A stretch of 64,000 nt of DNA from Atrina japonica. Its lineage: Eukaryota > Mollusca > Bivalvia > Pterioida > Pinnidae. The translations under genes were made by a program, and so were the position numbers. Below are positions 1 to 12,400 of this stretch, piece after piece; within the stretch, counting starts at the first letter, position 1; the number at the start of each line of letters is the position of its first letter. The notes below the pieces were generated by a model. The model saw nothing but the letters and a program-made list of their open reading frames with translations, did not search any database and was not told the origin of the DNA. Where the stretch lies: NCBI GenBank assembly GCA_030159075.1, contig BROG01000632.1, forward strand, positions 141,501-205,500, in the 5' to 3' direction.

Positions 1-149
1 ATTTCATACCACATGTACCATACAGCCCTGTATTGTAACATTTAACTTGCATATGATACAATACAGCCTTCTACTACAGCACTATGTAAAAGACAAAATT
101 CAGTCCTGTGAAACAACTCAAGGATCAGATATGAAACTGTCCTGTACTA

Positions 150-1216
<1,067 letters not shown>

Positions 1217-1224
1217 TCACTAGA

Positions 1225-1850
1225 CTATAATTGACTCCTACAATAAACAATAACTGACTGCTGCTACAATAGACTATAACTGACTAATTCTACAACAGAC
1301 CATAACTGACTAATTCTACAATAGACTATAACTGACTAATTCTACAATAGTCTATAACTGACTAATTCTACAATAGACTATAACTGACTAATTCTACAAC
1401 AGACTATAACTGACTAATTCTACAATAGACTATAACTGACTAATTCTACAATAGACTATAACTGACTAGTTCTACAATAGACTATAACTTACTAATTCTA
1501 CAACAGATTATAACTGACTAATTCTACAATAGTCTATAACGGACTAATTCTACAATAGTCTATAACTGACTAGTTCTACAATAGACTATAACTTACTAAT
1601 TCTACAACAGATTATAACTGACTAATTCTACAATAGTCTATAACGGACTAATTCTACAATAGTCTATAACTGACTAATTCTACAATAGTCTATAACTGAC
1701 TAATTCTACAACAGACTATAACTGACTAATTCTACAAGTCTATAATGGACTAATTCTACAACAGACTATAATTGACTAATTCTACAACAAACTATAACTG
1801 ACTGCTGCTATAATAGACTAATTGACCAATGCTGTAATACACTATGGCTG
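1225..1850. repeat. Minisatellite 2, 26-bp unit
   Basis: About 23 copies of a 26-bp unit, ACTAATTCTACAATAGACTA plus TAACTG. Variants (AGTCTATAACGGA, ACAGATTATAAC) recur as blocks near 1490-1560 and 1590-1660, which shows multi-unit duplications. It adjoins minisatellite 1 with about 115 bp between. Confidence 0.93.
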
Positions 1851-2014
1851 ACTACTGATATACAGTGTTCATATGTTTTTCCTTTCACAAAGCAATATGC
1901 ATAAATATGGATAGATAGATCGATATAATAGATAGCCAGACAGAATCATGTCTTACAGCACTTGTTATCACATCTGTTTTGACAGTGTTTTACATCACAT
2001 TCAATGATTAAGCT
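1851..2014. other. Non-repetitive AT-rich sequence
   Basis: Stretch between minisatellite 2 and the first SINE copy, containing a short GATA-rich patch near 1906-1935. No exon of the ASPDH-like gene was recognised. Confidence 0.4.
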
Positions 2015-2165
2015 CAGTTTTACAGTGGCAACCAGGTTTTAACGATGATGAAAACCAACTGCCTTCTGCATTTCAAACTAGTTTAGGATCCAGTGGGGCT
2101 AGAATCAGGGCTAACTAGAGGTGAGAGACTTCATGGTTTAAAATGTGACGCTCTTCACACTTGGT
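2015..2165 (-). repeat. tRNA-derived SINE (family 1), diverged partial copy
   Basis: Minus-oriented, matching other copies of the family in order: GTGGCAACCAGGTTTTAA, AACTGCCTTCTGCA, GGATCCAGTGGGGCT, GAGAGACTTCATGGTTTAAA. The tRNA-like head is at the right end. Confidence 0.7.
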
Positions 2166-2561
2166 CACTGATTTCACATTCTCATCACAGAGTCACCTAT
2201 AGATTCATTCTATACAACATCTGTCTTAATACATAAACTCTACAAACAACAACTCCCACACTTTTTATATTATTAAGATGTGTTACATAATCTTATGACA
2301 TAGCGTTTGATGTGTTGTCAAAGTAAGTACCACAGCCATACTTATATATGTCAGCATATAGCACAGCTACTTAGCAAATGCATTTTATTATATGTGAAAA
2401 TAAAACGATTGCAAATATCTGGAGACATGCTATAATAGAAAACATGATAAATGTAGATACAGGAAATAATTTCCATTTACCTGTATAGTCATGCAGCAGC
2501 ATTTGCATGCTGTTGAACATGGATCACGTCTACTTGGATAAAAAAGAAATCGTAAATTTAC

Positions 2562-4496
2562 CATCATACAAAGCGACTGCCTCGTCCGTTACTTCCTCAT
2601 TTTTGGTTTTCAGATGCCCCACAAGTTTGAAACATGAAGGATGTTTGGTCATTGTTATTTTGAGTGCCTGAAATTATAAAATCGAAGTTTTTGGTTGTTG
2701 TTGTTGTTTGAATAGTGTTTAATGCCACACCAAACAATTTTTCAGTTACATCACAGGAACTGGAAGTTTTGTCTTTGAGGTAAAATTGAGTCAAATAGCC
2801 TACAAGATCATCGGATAATCACACATGATGGGTATTTATCCGCAATCAGGTATTTGACTCTCGATTATACCTCACAGACAAAATTTCCGATTTCTGTGGG
2901 TTATACATGCTATATGTGGTGGCAGCCAGTTTTTAATGGTGGAGGAGAGAACCTGCAGGATACAATGTATGAGGTAAGAGATCACCAACCTTCTACAAGT
3001 AAACTGGCAAACTGTCTCACCAAATCAGCTTAGGTTCCCGATGGGCTTGAACCCAAACAAACAAGAAGTAAGAGACTTGATAATTTAAAGTGTGATGCTC
3101 TAACCACTCTACCATGGAGGCCGCAGTATATATTTCAAGTAAAGATAACTTTACGGCCATTTTGCCACATTCCACAATTTTCAGTGATAGGGACTTACAC
3201 TACAATTTTTGGTTATTGGAGCCTACACCACAATTTTCGGTCATAGGGGCCTACACCACAATTTTCGGTCATAGGGGCCTACACCACAATTTTCGGTCAT
3301 AGGGGCCTACACCACAATTTTCGGTCATAGGGGCCTACACCACAATTTTCGGTCATAGGGCCCTACACTACAATTTTTGGTTATTGGAGCCTACACCACA
3401 ATTTTTGGTTATGGGGCCTACACCACAATTTTCGGTTATAGTGGCCTATACACCACAATTTTCTGTATTAGGGGCCTACACCACAATTTTCGGTTATAGG
3501 GTCCTACACCACAATTTTCAATTATAGGGGCCTACACCACAATTTTCAATTACAGGGGCCTACACCTCAATTTTCGGTTATAGTGGCCTACACACCACAA
3601 TTTTCTGTATTAGGGGCCTACACCAAAATTTTGGGTTATAGGGGCCTACACCACAATTTTCAATTACAGGGGCCTACACTACAATTTTTGGTTACAGGGG
3701 CCTACACCTCAATTTTTGGTTATAGGGACCTACACCACAATTTTCAATTATGGGGTCCTACACTACAATTTTCGGTTATAGGGGCCTACACCACAATTTT
3801 CGGTTATAGGGACCTACAGTTTTAATCTTTGAACCAGTTATCAGTTCAAGGAGGAGAAAATCTATTTACAATGTAACAATGACAAGATCAGCAATCTTAT
3901 GCCAGTAAACTGGCAAACTTTCCTGATTAATACGATTAAGTTTTGTTTATGATACGGAAAGGTTTTGAACAAAGAAAAACATGTTGTGGGACTATAATAT
4001 AATCATATAAACAATATATTCAAAAGAAACATAAGTGTATAAAATGCATCATAAAATACCTGAAGGGTTCCTCTGTCAGCCATTTTCTTAATGTCTTCTC
4101 CTCCCCAGAATGCACCACTAGGTACATACAGACCGTGTTTATCAGCTGCACATCTTAACGCTCTCTCTAAATCTTCATCACTCATTGCTGTAGGAGATCC
4201 AATCTAATGTGATATAATGATCAAAACAGTTAAAATAATCTCATTAAAGTTCAACATGTTCAATAAATAAACACATTTGTTATTGTTTCCATAGTTTCTG
4301 TGTCACTCTCAACAATTTTTCAGTTATATGTTGGTGGTCAATTTTTAAAGTTGCAGGAGAAAAGCAAGTTACAAAATAGGCTACACTTGGGGGGAAAAGA
4401 CCATCACACTTCAAAAAGTAAACTTCCTCACTTAATTGGCTATGACTCGGGTTGGTCTCATAATATGCTGTAGAATCAGAAAATGTTGGGGTTTTA

Positions 4497-4531
<35 letters not shown>

Positions 4532-7500
4532 TTCCATCCTTCAACAAAATCACAGGCATGACAAAATTTACATAAAATACACCAAACCTAATAATAATAC
4601 TAGCTTCCTTTACATACATCCCGATTTCTGTAGCTTAATTTACTGTATTGTTTCCAATAGCTATAAATGGCCTAGTTTTCCTATTGAAAGGAAAAGAAAA
4701 CATCACAGACTGGATAAATATATTACACTTCAGTGTCAAGAGCATATCATTTTAGTAAAACATGTGTACCTCAAAATAAATGAGATTACTCTATATTTCA
4801 TACATATTCAAGTAGCTCACTACTTCGAACACGATTCCGAGGTGGAAGTGATTTAACTGGACCTGACAATGAAGTTTTATTGCAATACATGGGTAGACAA
4901 ACAATGGTTTTGAAAGACCTTTTTCTATTGGAATGAAATTAAATGTCAACAAATTTACTAATGTTTTTCAAACAACAAAATTTTAACCCCAAGAAATTTT
5001 CTGATTCTACAGTATATATATTGATACATATATATCATAAAACCAAATATACTGAGAGACCAATCTGTCTGCCAATGAATGTAGTTTCTCATGATAATAA
5101 ACTTTCAAAAGTGGTTCTACTGAAAGGATGGGGCCTCCGTGACCGAGTGGTTAAAGCATCACGCTTTGAACCATGAAGTCTCTCACTACTGATCATTGCA
5201 GGTTTGAGCCCCACTGGAACCCAATTAAGCTGATTTTAGTAGGAAAGTTTGTCAGTTACAAGTAACTTGCAGAAGGCCGGTGGTCTCTACCCAGGTACAT
5301 TGTAACCGGGTTCTCTCCTCACCAATGAAAACTGGTTACGGTAATTTATTTTAGTGTAACCTGTAAAAAGGTTACGATGATTTCTGTCGTTTTGTGGCTT
5401 GAATACAGGTGGTCTTACAATACAGGTGGTCATACAATTCAGGTGGTCATTCAATACAGGTGGTCATTCAATACAGGTTGTCTTTCAAGACAGTAGTTTC
5501 TCAAGACAATTCCATTGTATAACTGTTACAAATTCAAAGTGGTATATTGTAATACAGGATTTATTCTGAAATATTTGAAGAAACTACATGTGCTCCCTGC
5601 AGTGACCATAGCTTAACATATGACACCTAACTTATTATTAAATGAACGCAATATGCAACACTCAAATATAAATAAATTATTAACTGAAAGAGTAAAAGGT
5701 TGAAAAGGTCAAATCAGGAGACTTTTAAAATAAATACATACCATATAATCAGCACACTGTAAAAACTTTGGTCCATATTCTTTGGTTATTAGGGGATGTG
5801 CGACTTCCACGATCAAGTGAGCATTCCTACACAAAAAAAATTCATAAATCACTTAACGCATTCTACGCCATAGACCATAAATGACTCGCCCTAAATGATG
5901 GAAAAGAGCATACCATTCAGATACTTAGGGGAGGACAACTTACACATAACAAATTTTAATATAGATGTATATAATTATGTATACCCAAATTTTAAAAACA
6001 GCAAAAGTTAATCCTGTTATTTCAAAGTTGAAAGATGCAACAAGTGTTTTTTTTCTTTAATTTTTAAAAACATCTGTGCCTACTAGGTAGAATTTCAATT
6101 ACAAATGAATTTAATGAGATAAAGATAAAGGTATTTAAAGTAATTGTGTATTACAATATCTTATATGTACAGTGACACCTGTATATAAAGACCCCCTTAG
6201 GGACAATAGAAAACTTTATAGGGAGGTGGTCTTTATACAGAGGTTGATTTGTACACACCACTGGTGACAGCAAAAAACAGTCTTTGTGACCAGGTGGCCT
6301 TTATACACAGGTGGTCGCTAAAGCAGGTTTTACTGTATATGGCATACCTGGACATTTTTGCTCCCGTTTAATTTTTGCCATTTTCATCCTTAGATGAGAG
6401 GGCGAATTTAAAATGACAGCGAAAATTTCAAGCTAAATATTAAAGCACAGACATACATACCACCTATGAGACTTCAGTGATTTGGGGCAAATTTTAAATA
6501 TTCTTAGATGGAGTGAAAATGCTTTCTGTCATAAAAGGTCCAAAATTTCCAGTATATGTTTACCTCCCTGAAAGGGCCAAAATTTCCAATATATGTTTAC
6601 CTCTCTGAAAGGGCCAAAATTTCCAGTATATGTTTACCTTTCGGAAAAGTTCTGTAATTCTGTCAATATGAGTTCTTTGTTTTCCAGGTTATCAAGAGCA
6701 GAAATTGTCCGATTCCAGACAAAAGCAAGTTCCAGATCTGGATGGGAGAGTATCTTTTCCACTAAATATTTACCTGAAAAAACAACAACAGCTAACTTTA
6801 ATGTGAAATGAAAGCTTATAGATATCTAATTCACCTGAGATGCAAAATTAATAGATTGTTTATACAATAGAGCAAATGCATGAACCGGTAATACTGGTCA
6901 ATTTCTGCAATCAAAAATAATACAATGTACTGTGAGAATTTGAAACAAATGACATACACTCGTCTCACCATACCAGTATTCTAGGGTTTTCTGAGAGCTA
7001 ATTTGGGTCAGGTTTCCAGACGAATTGGTGATTAATAAACAATTCTCTGATTGGTTGACGGGAAAGCGTAAAAATAAAAACGTGACATTCCATACATGCA
7101 GAAAGAAAGCCTTAATATGCCATAGGTAACTGATTAGTTGACAATCTAAATAGTGTAAGGTTTTCCTTATATCGATAATGTCACATCCTTTGACCGCTTC
7201 CTGTCAACCAATCGGAGAGCATATCAGATTTTCTTACTAATACATAATAGAGTCGGGACAATATTTACCCACCTTGCAAATTCTCAGCAAGATACCATGA
7301 ACTGATGAGGACAATCATGCAAATAGGTAACTCAACTGTGTTAGTGTGTATAGAATACCAGAATTTGGGCAGGATGGTCATGTGAATATATTTCCAGAAT
7401 TTGTGTAGAAAGGTTGTGTGAACAGATTTCCAGAATTTGTGAGGTCACATGAATAGATTTTCAGTATGTATGTAGGACAGTTGTGTGAACAGATTTCAAG

Positions 7501-8638
7501 AATTTGTGAGGAGGTCACATGAATATATTTTCAGTATTTGTGTAGGTCAGTTGCGTGAACAGATTTCCAAAATTTGTGCAGGACCATTGTGTATAAATAG
7601 ATTTCCTGAATTTGTGTAAGATGGTTTTGTAAATAGTTTTCAAATTTTAAGTGTGACAGTCGCGTGAATAGAATTTCAGTATGTGTGTAAGACTATTGTG
7701 TGAACTGATTTCTAGAATTTGTGCAGGACTGTTGTGTGAAGATTTTTATTATTTGAGTTGCAAAGGTACGTGATTTCAAGAATTTGTGAATGACGGTCAT
7801 GTGAATAGATTTCCAAAACTTGTGCAGGATGGTTGTGTGAATAGATTTCCTGAAATATGTGTAGGATGCATGTTATGTGAATAGGTTTTCAGATTTTATG
7901 CATGACGGTCGCGTAAATAGATTTTCAGTATGTGTGTAGGATGGTGTGAATAGATTATCAGAATTTGTGCAGAACGGGTGTGTAAATAGGTTTTCAGACT
8001 TTATGGATACATAATTCTTTAACCCCACCTATGACCACCAGAGAGTGCAACTCATACGACCAAAGGCAATTGGCAAAGCAAATTTAATTTTTATTGATTA
8101 GAAATTAGGCCTACCCAAAATGCAATTTACTATACTATAATCTCTTTTACTTTATCCATGAACACTAAAAACTACTGCACTAGCAAACTAGGTACTTAAC
8201 TACTGCACTAGCAAACATTTTGCAGATTAAGTTCATGGTAATAGCGGAACTGCAAATTATGTTCTAAATATTTGATGTCATAATTTAACCGATAGGCCTA
8301 CATCATTTTGCTGAAAAGGTGTTGCCCTACTGTCCCGAGATTGGATACATTCTTGATTATGTTTTTCCCCGCATGAACAAAACAAGGAGCTGCGCTCTCT
8401 TTCAAGGCATTGCCTTAGTTCATATTATCACCAAGCGCCTATGGAATAGACTCAGCCTTATCATCTCCTCAATCAAATTCTGAAATTGCAATATTTATAA
8501 CAAGTATTTCTCTTTCAAAAATGAATAACTTGGAATCTGCATTTTTAAATCGTTATTACTTAGTGCTGACACATCACCAAATATAAACAAACCTAGATGA
8601 CCGTAACCAACGACGCCAATACGCCGCAACTCGGGCAT
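2562..8638 (-). CDS. ASPDH: Aspartate dehydrogenase domain-containing protein, 5' five coding exons (partial gene)
   Basis: Five minus-strand exons join in phase with AG/GT borders: 8638-8593, 6773-6638, 5826-5742, 4203-4060 and 2667-2562. They encode about 172 residues, against roughly 280 for animal family members. Exon 1 starts at the ATG at 8638 and gives MPELRRIGVVGYGHLG, the N-terminal NAD(P)-binding Rossmann glycine motif. Exon 2 holds the second strand segment (LELAFVWNR). Exon 3 has IVEVAHPLITKEYG. Exon 4 has IGSPTAMSDEDLER and PSGAFWGGEDIKKM, closely matching the family. Exon 5 has KITMTKHPSCFKL and ends at YDG. The family reduces or oxidises imino-aspartate/aspartate with NAD(P); the animal role is poorly known. 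No C-terminal exon with the expected asparagine-rich and dimerisation segments was found between 1 and 2561. The rest is probably off the left edge, although a truncated gene cannot be excluded. The gene is divergent from GGNBP2, and its introns hold minisatellites and SINEs. Confidence 0.85.
2925..3118 (-). repeat. tRNA-derived SINE (family 1), nearly full copy
   Basis: Runs from GTGGCAGCCAGTTTTTAATG through AGTAAACTGGCAAACTGTCT and CAGCTTAGGTTCC to the head complement AAGTGTGATGCTCTAACCAC at 3090-3110. It abuts minisatellite 3. Confidence 0.8.
3165..3825. repeat. Minisatellite 3, 28-bp unit
   Basis: About 23 copies of a 28-bp unit around CCTACACCACAATTTTCGGT. Identical neighbours near 3240-3350 indicate recent unit duplication. 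It lies in the intron of the ASPDH-like gene between exons 4 and 5. A SINE fragment (AGTAAACTGGCAAACTTTCC) follows at 3835-3930. Confidence 0.93.
4310..4475 (-). repeat. tRNA-derived SINE (family 1), diverged copy
   Basis: Minus-oriented copy beginning CAACAATTTTTCAGTTATAT, then GGAGAAAAGCAAGTTAC and AAAAAGTAAACTTCCTC. A run of about 29 T follows at 4500-4529. Confidence 0.6.
5132..5345 (+). repeat. tRNA-derived SINE (family 1), reference-quality copy
   Basis: Begins with a tRNA-like head. GTGACCGAGTGGTTAAAGC serves as an A-box-like element and GGTTTGAGCCCC as a B-box-like element. Then come AGCTGATTTTAGTAGGAAAG, GGCCGGTGGTCTCTACCCAG, TACATTGTAACCGGGTTCTC and an AAAACTGG tail. Closely related copies occur at 27925, 28338 and 30247 and in minus orientation elsewhere. 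Transcription by RNA polymerase III is inferred from the boxes. Confidence 0.85.
5395..5495. repeat. Short tandem repeat, ~18-bp unit
   Basis: Five or six copies of ATACAGGTGGTCATTCA-type units directly after the SINE. The wording resembles the ends of the TA-flanked MITEs, so it may be an expanded MITE terminus. Confidence 0.6.
6171..6335. mobile_element. TA-flanked MITE (family D2)
   Basis: Starts TACAGTGACACCTG and ends CAGGTTTTACTGTA, with ATAAAGACC-type internal words. Inverted ends and TA flanks suit a Tc1/mariner-type non-autonomous element. Similar copies lie at 35651, 37448, 39265 and 50165. Confidence 0.7.
6344..6560. mobile_element. MITE/dispersed repeat family E
   Basis: Contains ATACCTGGACATTTTTGC, TTTTTGCCATTTTCATCCTT and AGATGAGAGGGCGAATTTAA. 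The same order recurs at 19695-19885 and, diverged, at 41889-42057 and 45745-45830. The 19695 copy ends GGGGCAAAAATTTCCAGGTA, inverted relative to this start, so the element has terminal inverted repeats. Confidence 0.65.
7005..7245. mobile_element. Foldback MITE-like element in intron of ASPDH-like gene
   Basis: The left part CTCTGATTGGTTGACGGGAA is answered by its inverted partner TTCCTGTCAACCAATCGGAG near 7189-7208, with further pairing of ACGTGACATT and AATGTCACAT. The ends were not resolved exactly. Confidence 0.6.
7360..8010. repeat. Minisatellite 4, degenerate ~36-bp unit
   Basis: Diverged tandem copies combining GTGTGAATAGATTTCCAGAA, TTTGTGTAGGA and GGTTGT-like words, about 35-38 bp apart. 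It is the oldest-looking array in the window and lies in the first intron of the ASPDH-like gene. Confidence 0.8.
8011..8592. other. Unique intronic sequence
   Basis: First-intron sequence of the ASPDH-like gene with no recognised repeat apart from a short duplication of CACTAGCAAACTAGG/CACTAGCAAACATTT near 8170-8220. Confidence 0.4.
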
Positions 8639-9496
8639 GTTTTTTCTCTACAGGGCACCACTTTTCACAGGAAATAGACTTTGCACTGTGACGGAAAAAT
8701 CGTACTTCCGGAGAACATTTCCGGGAAAATCCGCAAAATTTTATGTTTGGGGGTTTTATGCAATGAGATTCGTAAAAATACTTCATGTAATTTAGACTGC
8801 AATGAACTTGCAAGATTCTGTGTACTGCAGTAGGCCTATACATGATGTACTGGATGTGCTAGATCTATTTGAAATTCTATAGTACATTTTTCATATTTTG
8901 TTATTCTATACTTTTTCAAATTTTTGTTTATTTATTCTGTATCGCCTTTTTAAATTTTCTTAAATTTATCTACGTTTTTATAATGATTATCTTTTATCTT
9001 TTTGTTTATTTATTTTCAGCTAAAACGTTTTAACTTTCGGAACTGTTAAAGGTTTACCTTATACTTAGCGATTAAGATCAAGTATGTTCCGAAATATTTG
9101 AAGCGGAAAAAGAATTATTGCGATCGAGTAAACCTTCTTTATATTCATACGCCTACTATATGAAGATTAAAATAGATTCTGTTTAAAATTAATATATAAA
9201 ACTACTTTTAAAGTACGCTATTAAATTGTAAACGATCAAATCAATCCGGACTGAAAATGTACTCCACCAAAAATTAAATTATGAAGAAAAAGAGTCCTAT
9301 GTCTCGGAAGTTGTAGGTAGAAACGCAATTGTGGCTGTGTTGTTAGGTCAGAATTTGACATACAGAAAGTGCACGGACGAAAAAAAAATTGTTTTTACAT
9401 GCAATACACCGAAGACATATTGAGTATTTGGGAATGAGTTAAAGACAAACACTTTATGCTCTAACTTAATATTTAAGTTTCTATCTGTTAAACAAG
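8639..9496. promoter_or_regulatory. Shared intergenic region between divergent ASPDH-like and GGNBP2 genes (putative bidirectional promoter)
   Basis: The two start codons face away from each other across 858 bp. The segment nearest ASPDH (8640-8790) is less AT-rich and contains several CG dinucleotides, while 8880-9250 is AT-rich. No clear TATA box could be assigned to either gene. That both promoters and 5' UTRs lie here is inferred from the arrangement alone. Confidence 0.45.
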
Positions 9497-12400
9497 ATGG
9501 CGCGTTTAGTTGCCGTTTGTAGAAGTGACGATTATCAGTTCGATAGGCGACAGCTTCCCCTCATCGTGGATGACAGTCTAAAGGTTTGTACTTACCTTTT
9601 CACGTAAAGTGTTAGAAAAATGAAATTAATGCTAGATAGTATTTTCCCTAATTATGCATTGATTGTTTATATTAACCAAGTAGGACACATTTCAATGTAA
9701 TTTGTTGTGTGTGCTAAATTCTGGTCAAGGTCAATGACAGCCTATATTTGGTGACCAAAATGGCAAAACTAAATTTTGTGAATTATATGGATTCAGTGGA
9801 ATACATTGCAAATCACTCAGGGTTACTGAAATGTATGAATAACTGTAGTTGATATACATACTATCCAGACAGATTTCAAAACCTTGTGTCTTCAAACTGC
9901 TTGTACAGTCTACAGGGAATGTGTCATAAAGGAAAATGGTAACTTCTCTAATTCAGTATTGGTGAAAAAGAATAGTTGTAAGCAGACAGTTCTCTCTCTC
10001 ATATGATGTAACATCATGATCTGTATACATTTTATGCTGGGAAATTTATTTCTCTGTGTCTCTAATTTTCATTGATTATCTTAACATGAGATCTACTACA
10101 TACATGTGCCAGTGAATCACAAACATCAGTCATTCAGTGTGATTTACTATAGATTGGAATGTAATGCATGAGTTTTTTTGTTACAACTATTTGTTGATCA
10201 CATGGAAATTGTTCCAGCACAATAACTTTTTGGCAAAATATTTACAAAAAAACACTTTTCGCATTTGCTTTTTTCTTCGTTATTTAAACATGCAGTCAGT
10301 GTGGACTATTATGTTTCTACATGTATATTTGCACTGTTGTGGGGTTAAAATATAACCAAAATTTCTAAATTTAAAACTATGTACAGGACGAAGGCAGTGT
10401 CTGAAAGAAAGTTGCATGAAGAGCAGGTACTCAACATTGTTAGCTGTTTATGGATGGCAATCAGGGTGTTTGATGACATAATGTGGGTCAAATGTTGATT
10501 CCAAATTTAAGGATAGGAGTGTTTTTATGTGTCTTTACTGCAACAGATGTGTTGTAAGTTGTGGTGATTGTGATGCCTTGCCTTGCTGTCAGTGGGTTGT
10601 AAAAGGTCAGAAGGGTAAATTGGAACTAGGTTATGGATAATTTTGAGAAATGAAAATGAGTCTTGTTCACAGATAAATAGGCTGTGCATTGGGCTAGTTA
10701 AGGTCTTATATTATGAGACCACATTCTGGAAGCCAGAAAAAATCCATTCAATATTTAAAACATTTTGGGGGGATCACATGTCTTGTCAGCTCACATTTCA
10801 GTGGCAGAAGGGTTAATCTTTCAAGACAGGTTCTACTGCTAGAGTTTTCATAGAAACTCTGGGCTAAAGCAACACGCTCTTGTACATGAAGTTGACCCAC
10901 CTGTAAAAAGTTTTTTTCTCCAGATTTTGTTCTCAATTTCATCACATCACAGTTTCATGTGCAGCATAACAGACAGGAAAGGATTTGGCATAGGGATTTC
11001 CCTAGGTCTTTTTGTGGTCCAGTTACAGGACCCATTCCCAGTGCAAAAATGGCTTGTTTAAAAAAAAAAAACATGCAAACTTTTATTAACTATATATTGA
11101 TCACCAAGTATATTTCATCTTGCACGTGTATATGACATACAAAATTTACATGTACCTACAAATGTAAATGTACATATAATTACTAAATTGTACATGTATA
11201 TCTAGGAGACATGTAGAACTCCGAAGACTGACTGACTACTTACATACATTGTACACATTGGTTAACACTTCTGTATTGAAACTTGATCACTACGTACCAA
11301 AAATATATATTTTATTGCTTTCGCTTCATCTTTTTCAGATGGTGATTCAGTTCAGTGATAACTGCGTAGATTGTGAGAATGTGAGAGGAATTAAACAAAA
11401 GGAACTTGAACACTTTATTCAGAGATTCAATGTCCTGTCCAAAGACGAAATAGCCGTGGAAATGATGGTGACCAGTAAAGACATAATGAATACACTGGCG
11501 TATATGGTGCCTTGTGTGGGTTGTCGACGAAGGTAATTTCATTTTTTGCTCACCTGTGCAAAGTTATGAGTGGCACTTTTCTGGCAAATAAAGATCCTTT
11601 CTGACTGGTTACTTTCAAAAGGCACCTGCCAAACTTCACCTGTTAATGAAAAGGAAGGAACTAGCCCTGAACATAAGTGTTGGATTTGATTTTTACTTGT
11701 GGCACAGTAGAACTTATCATCATATCCTGTCTTTTGAGACCACATTCTAAAAAGCAATTTGTTAACCCTTTCAACACTACAGACCACAATAGACTGGTCT
11801 AAGACAATAGAAAAGGACATACCATTTAGATACATGTACTTAGGGGTGAAAGGGTTAAATAATCCTTTGAATAGGACCCCTTTTGAAAGACAGGAGACCA
11901 CATTTCAGTGGCAGGTGGGGTGGTCTCTCAAGACAGGTTCCATTGTATGTGTAAGAGAAACCATTGTTCAGCTGCTTTGAGAATCATTCACATTCACAGG
12001 GGATCAGTTTAGAAATCACAAATTTGATAAAATTTACATGTCTTAGATAAAATGTACGGCCTAATAAAATAAAATTTAAATTGTTTGATGTTGCCTTGCC
12101 TGCCCACCCAAAATGCTGCTGCCCGAGTCATTATTTTTTTCACATTTTTGTATCCAAATTTTTTTTCTGGTGTAGTTTCATTAACCAATCTTTGTTTATT
12201 TGTTAAAATATTATTACAAGCTTGAATCACAAACTTGAAGCTCCAAAAATTGGAAACTGGCAACAGATTTTGACAACCGGTGATTTTGAGCCACAAATTT
12301 TTTCAACCAAATTTTTTTTTAGGAAAAATTAGACAACTCACAGATGAACTTTACCACATTCTTTGGGGTTAGAAATAAGTATTTTCTCTACACATGTACA

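Noticed and set aside
5132..5205. Possible tRNA gene (A and B box present)
   Set aside because: No complete cloverleaf, and the sequence continues into a body shared by many copies, so it is a SINE head.
8574..8843. 89-codon minus-strand ORF over exon 1 of the ASPDH-like gene
   Set aside because: It reads the exon in the wrong frame; the Rossmann motif appears only from the ATG at 8638.
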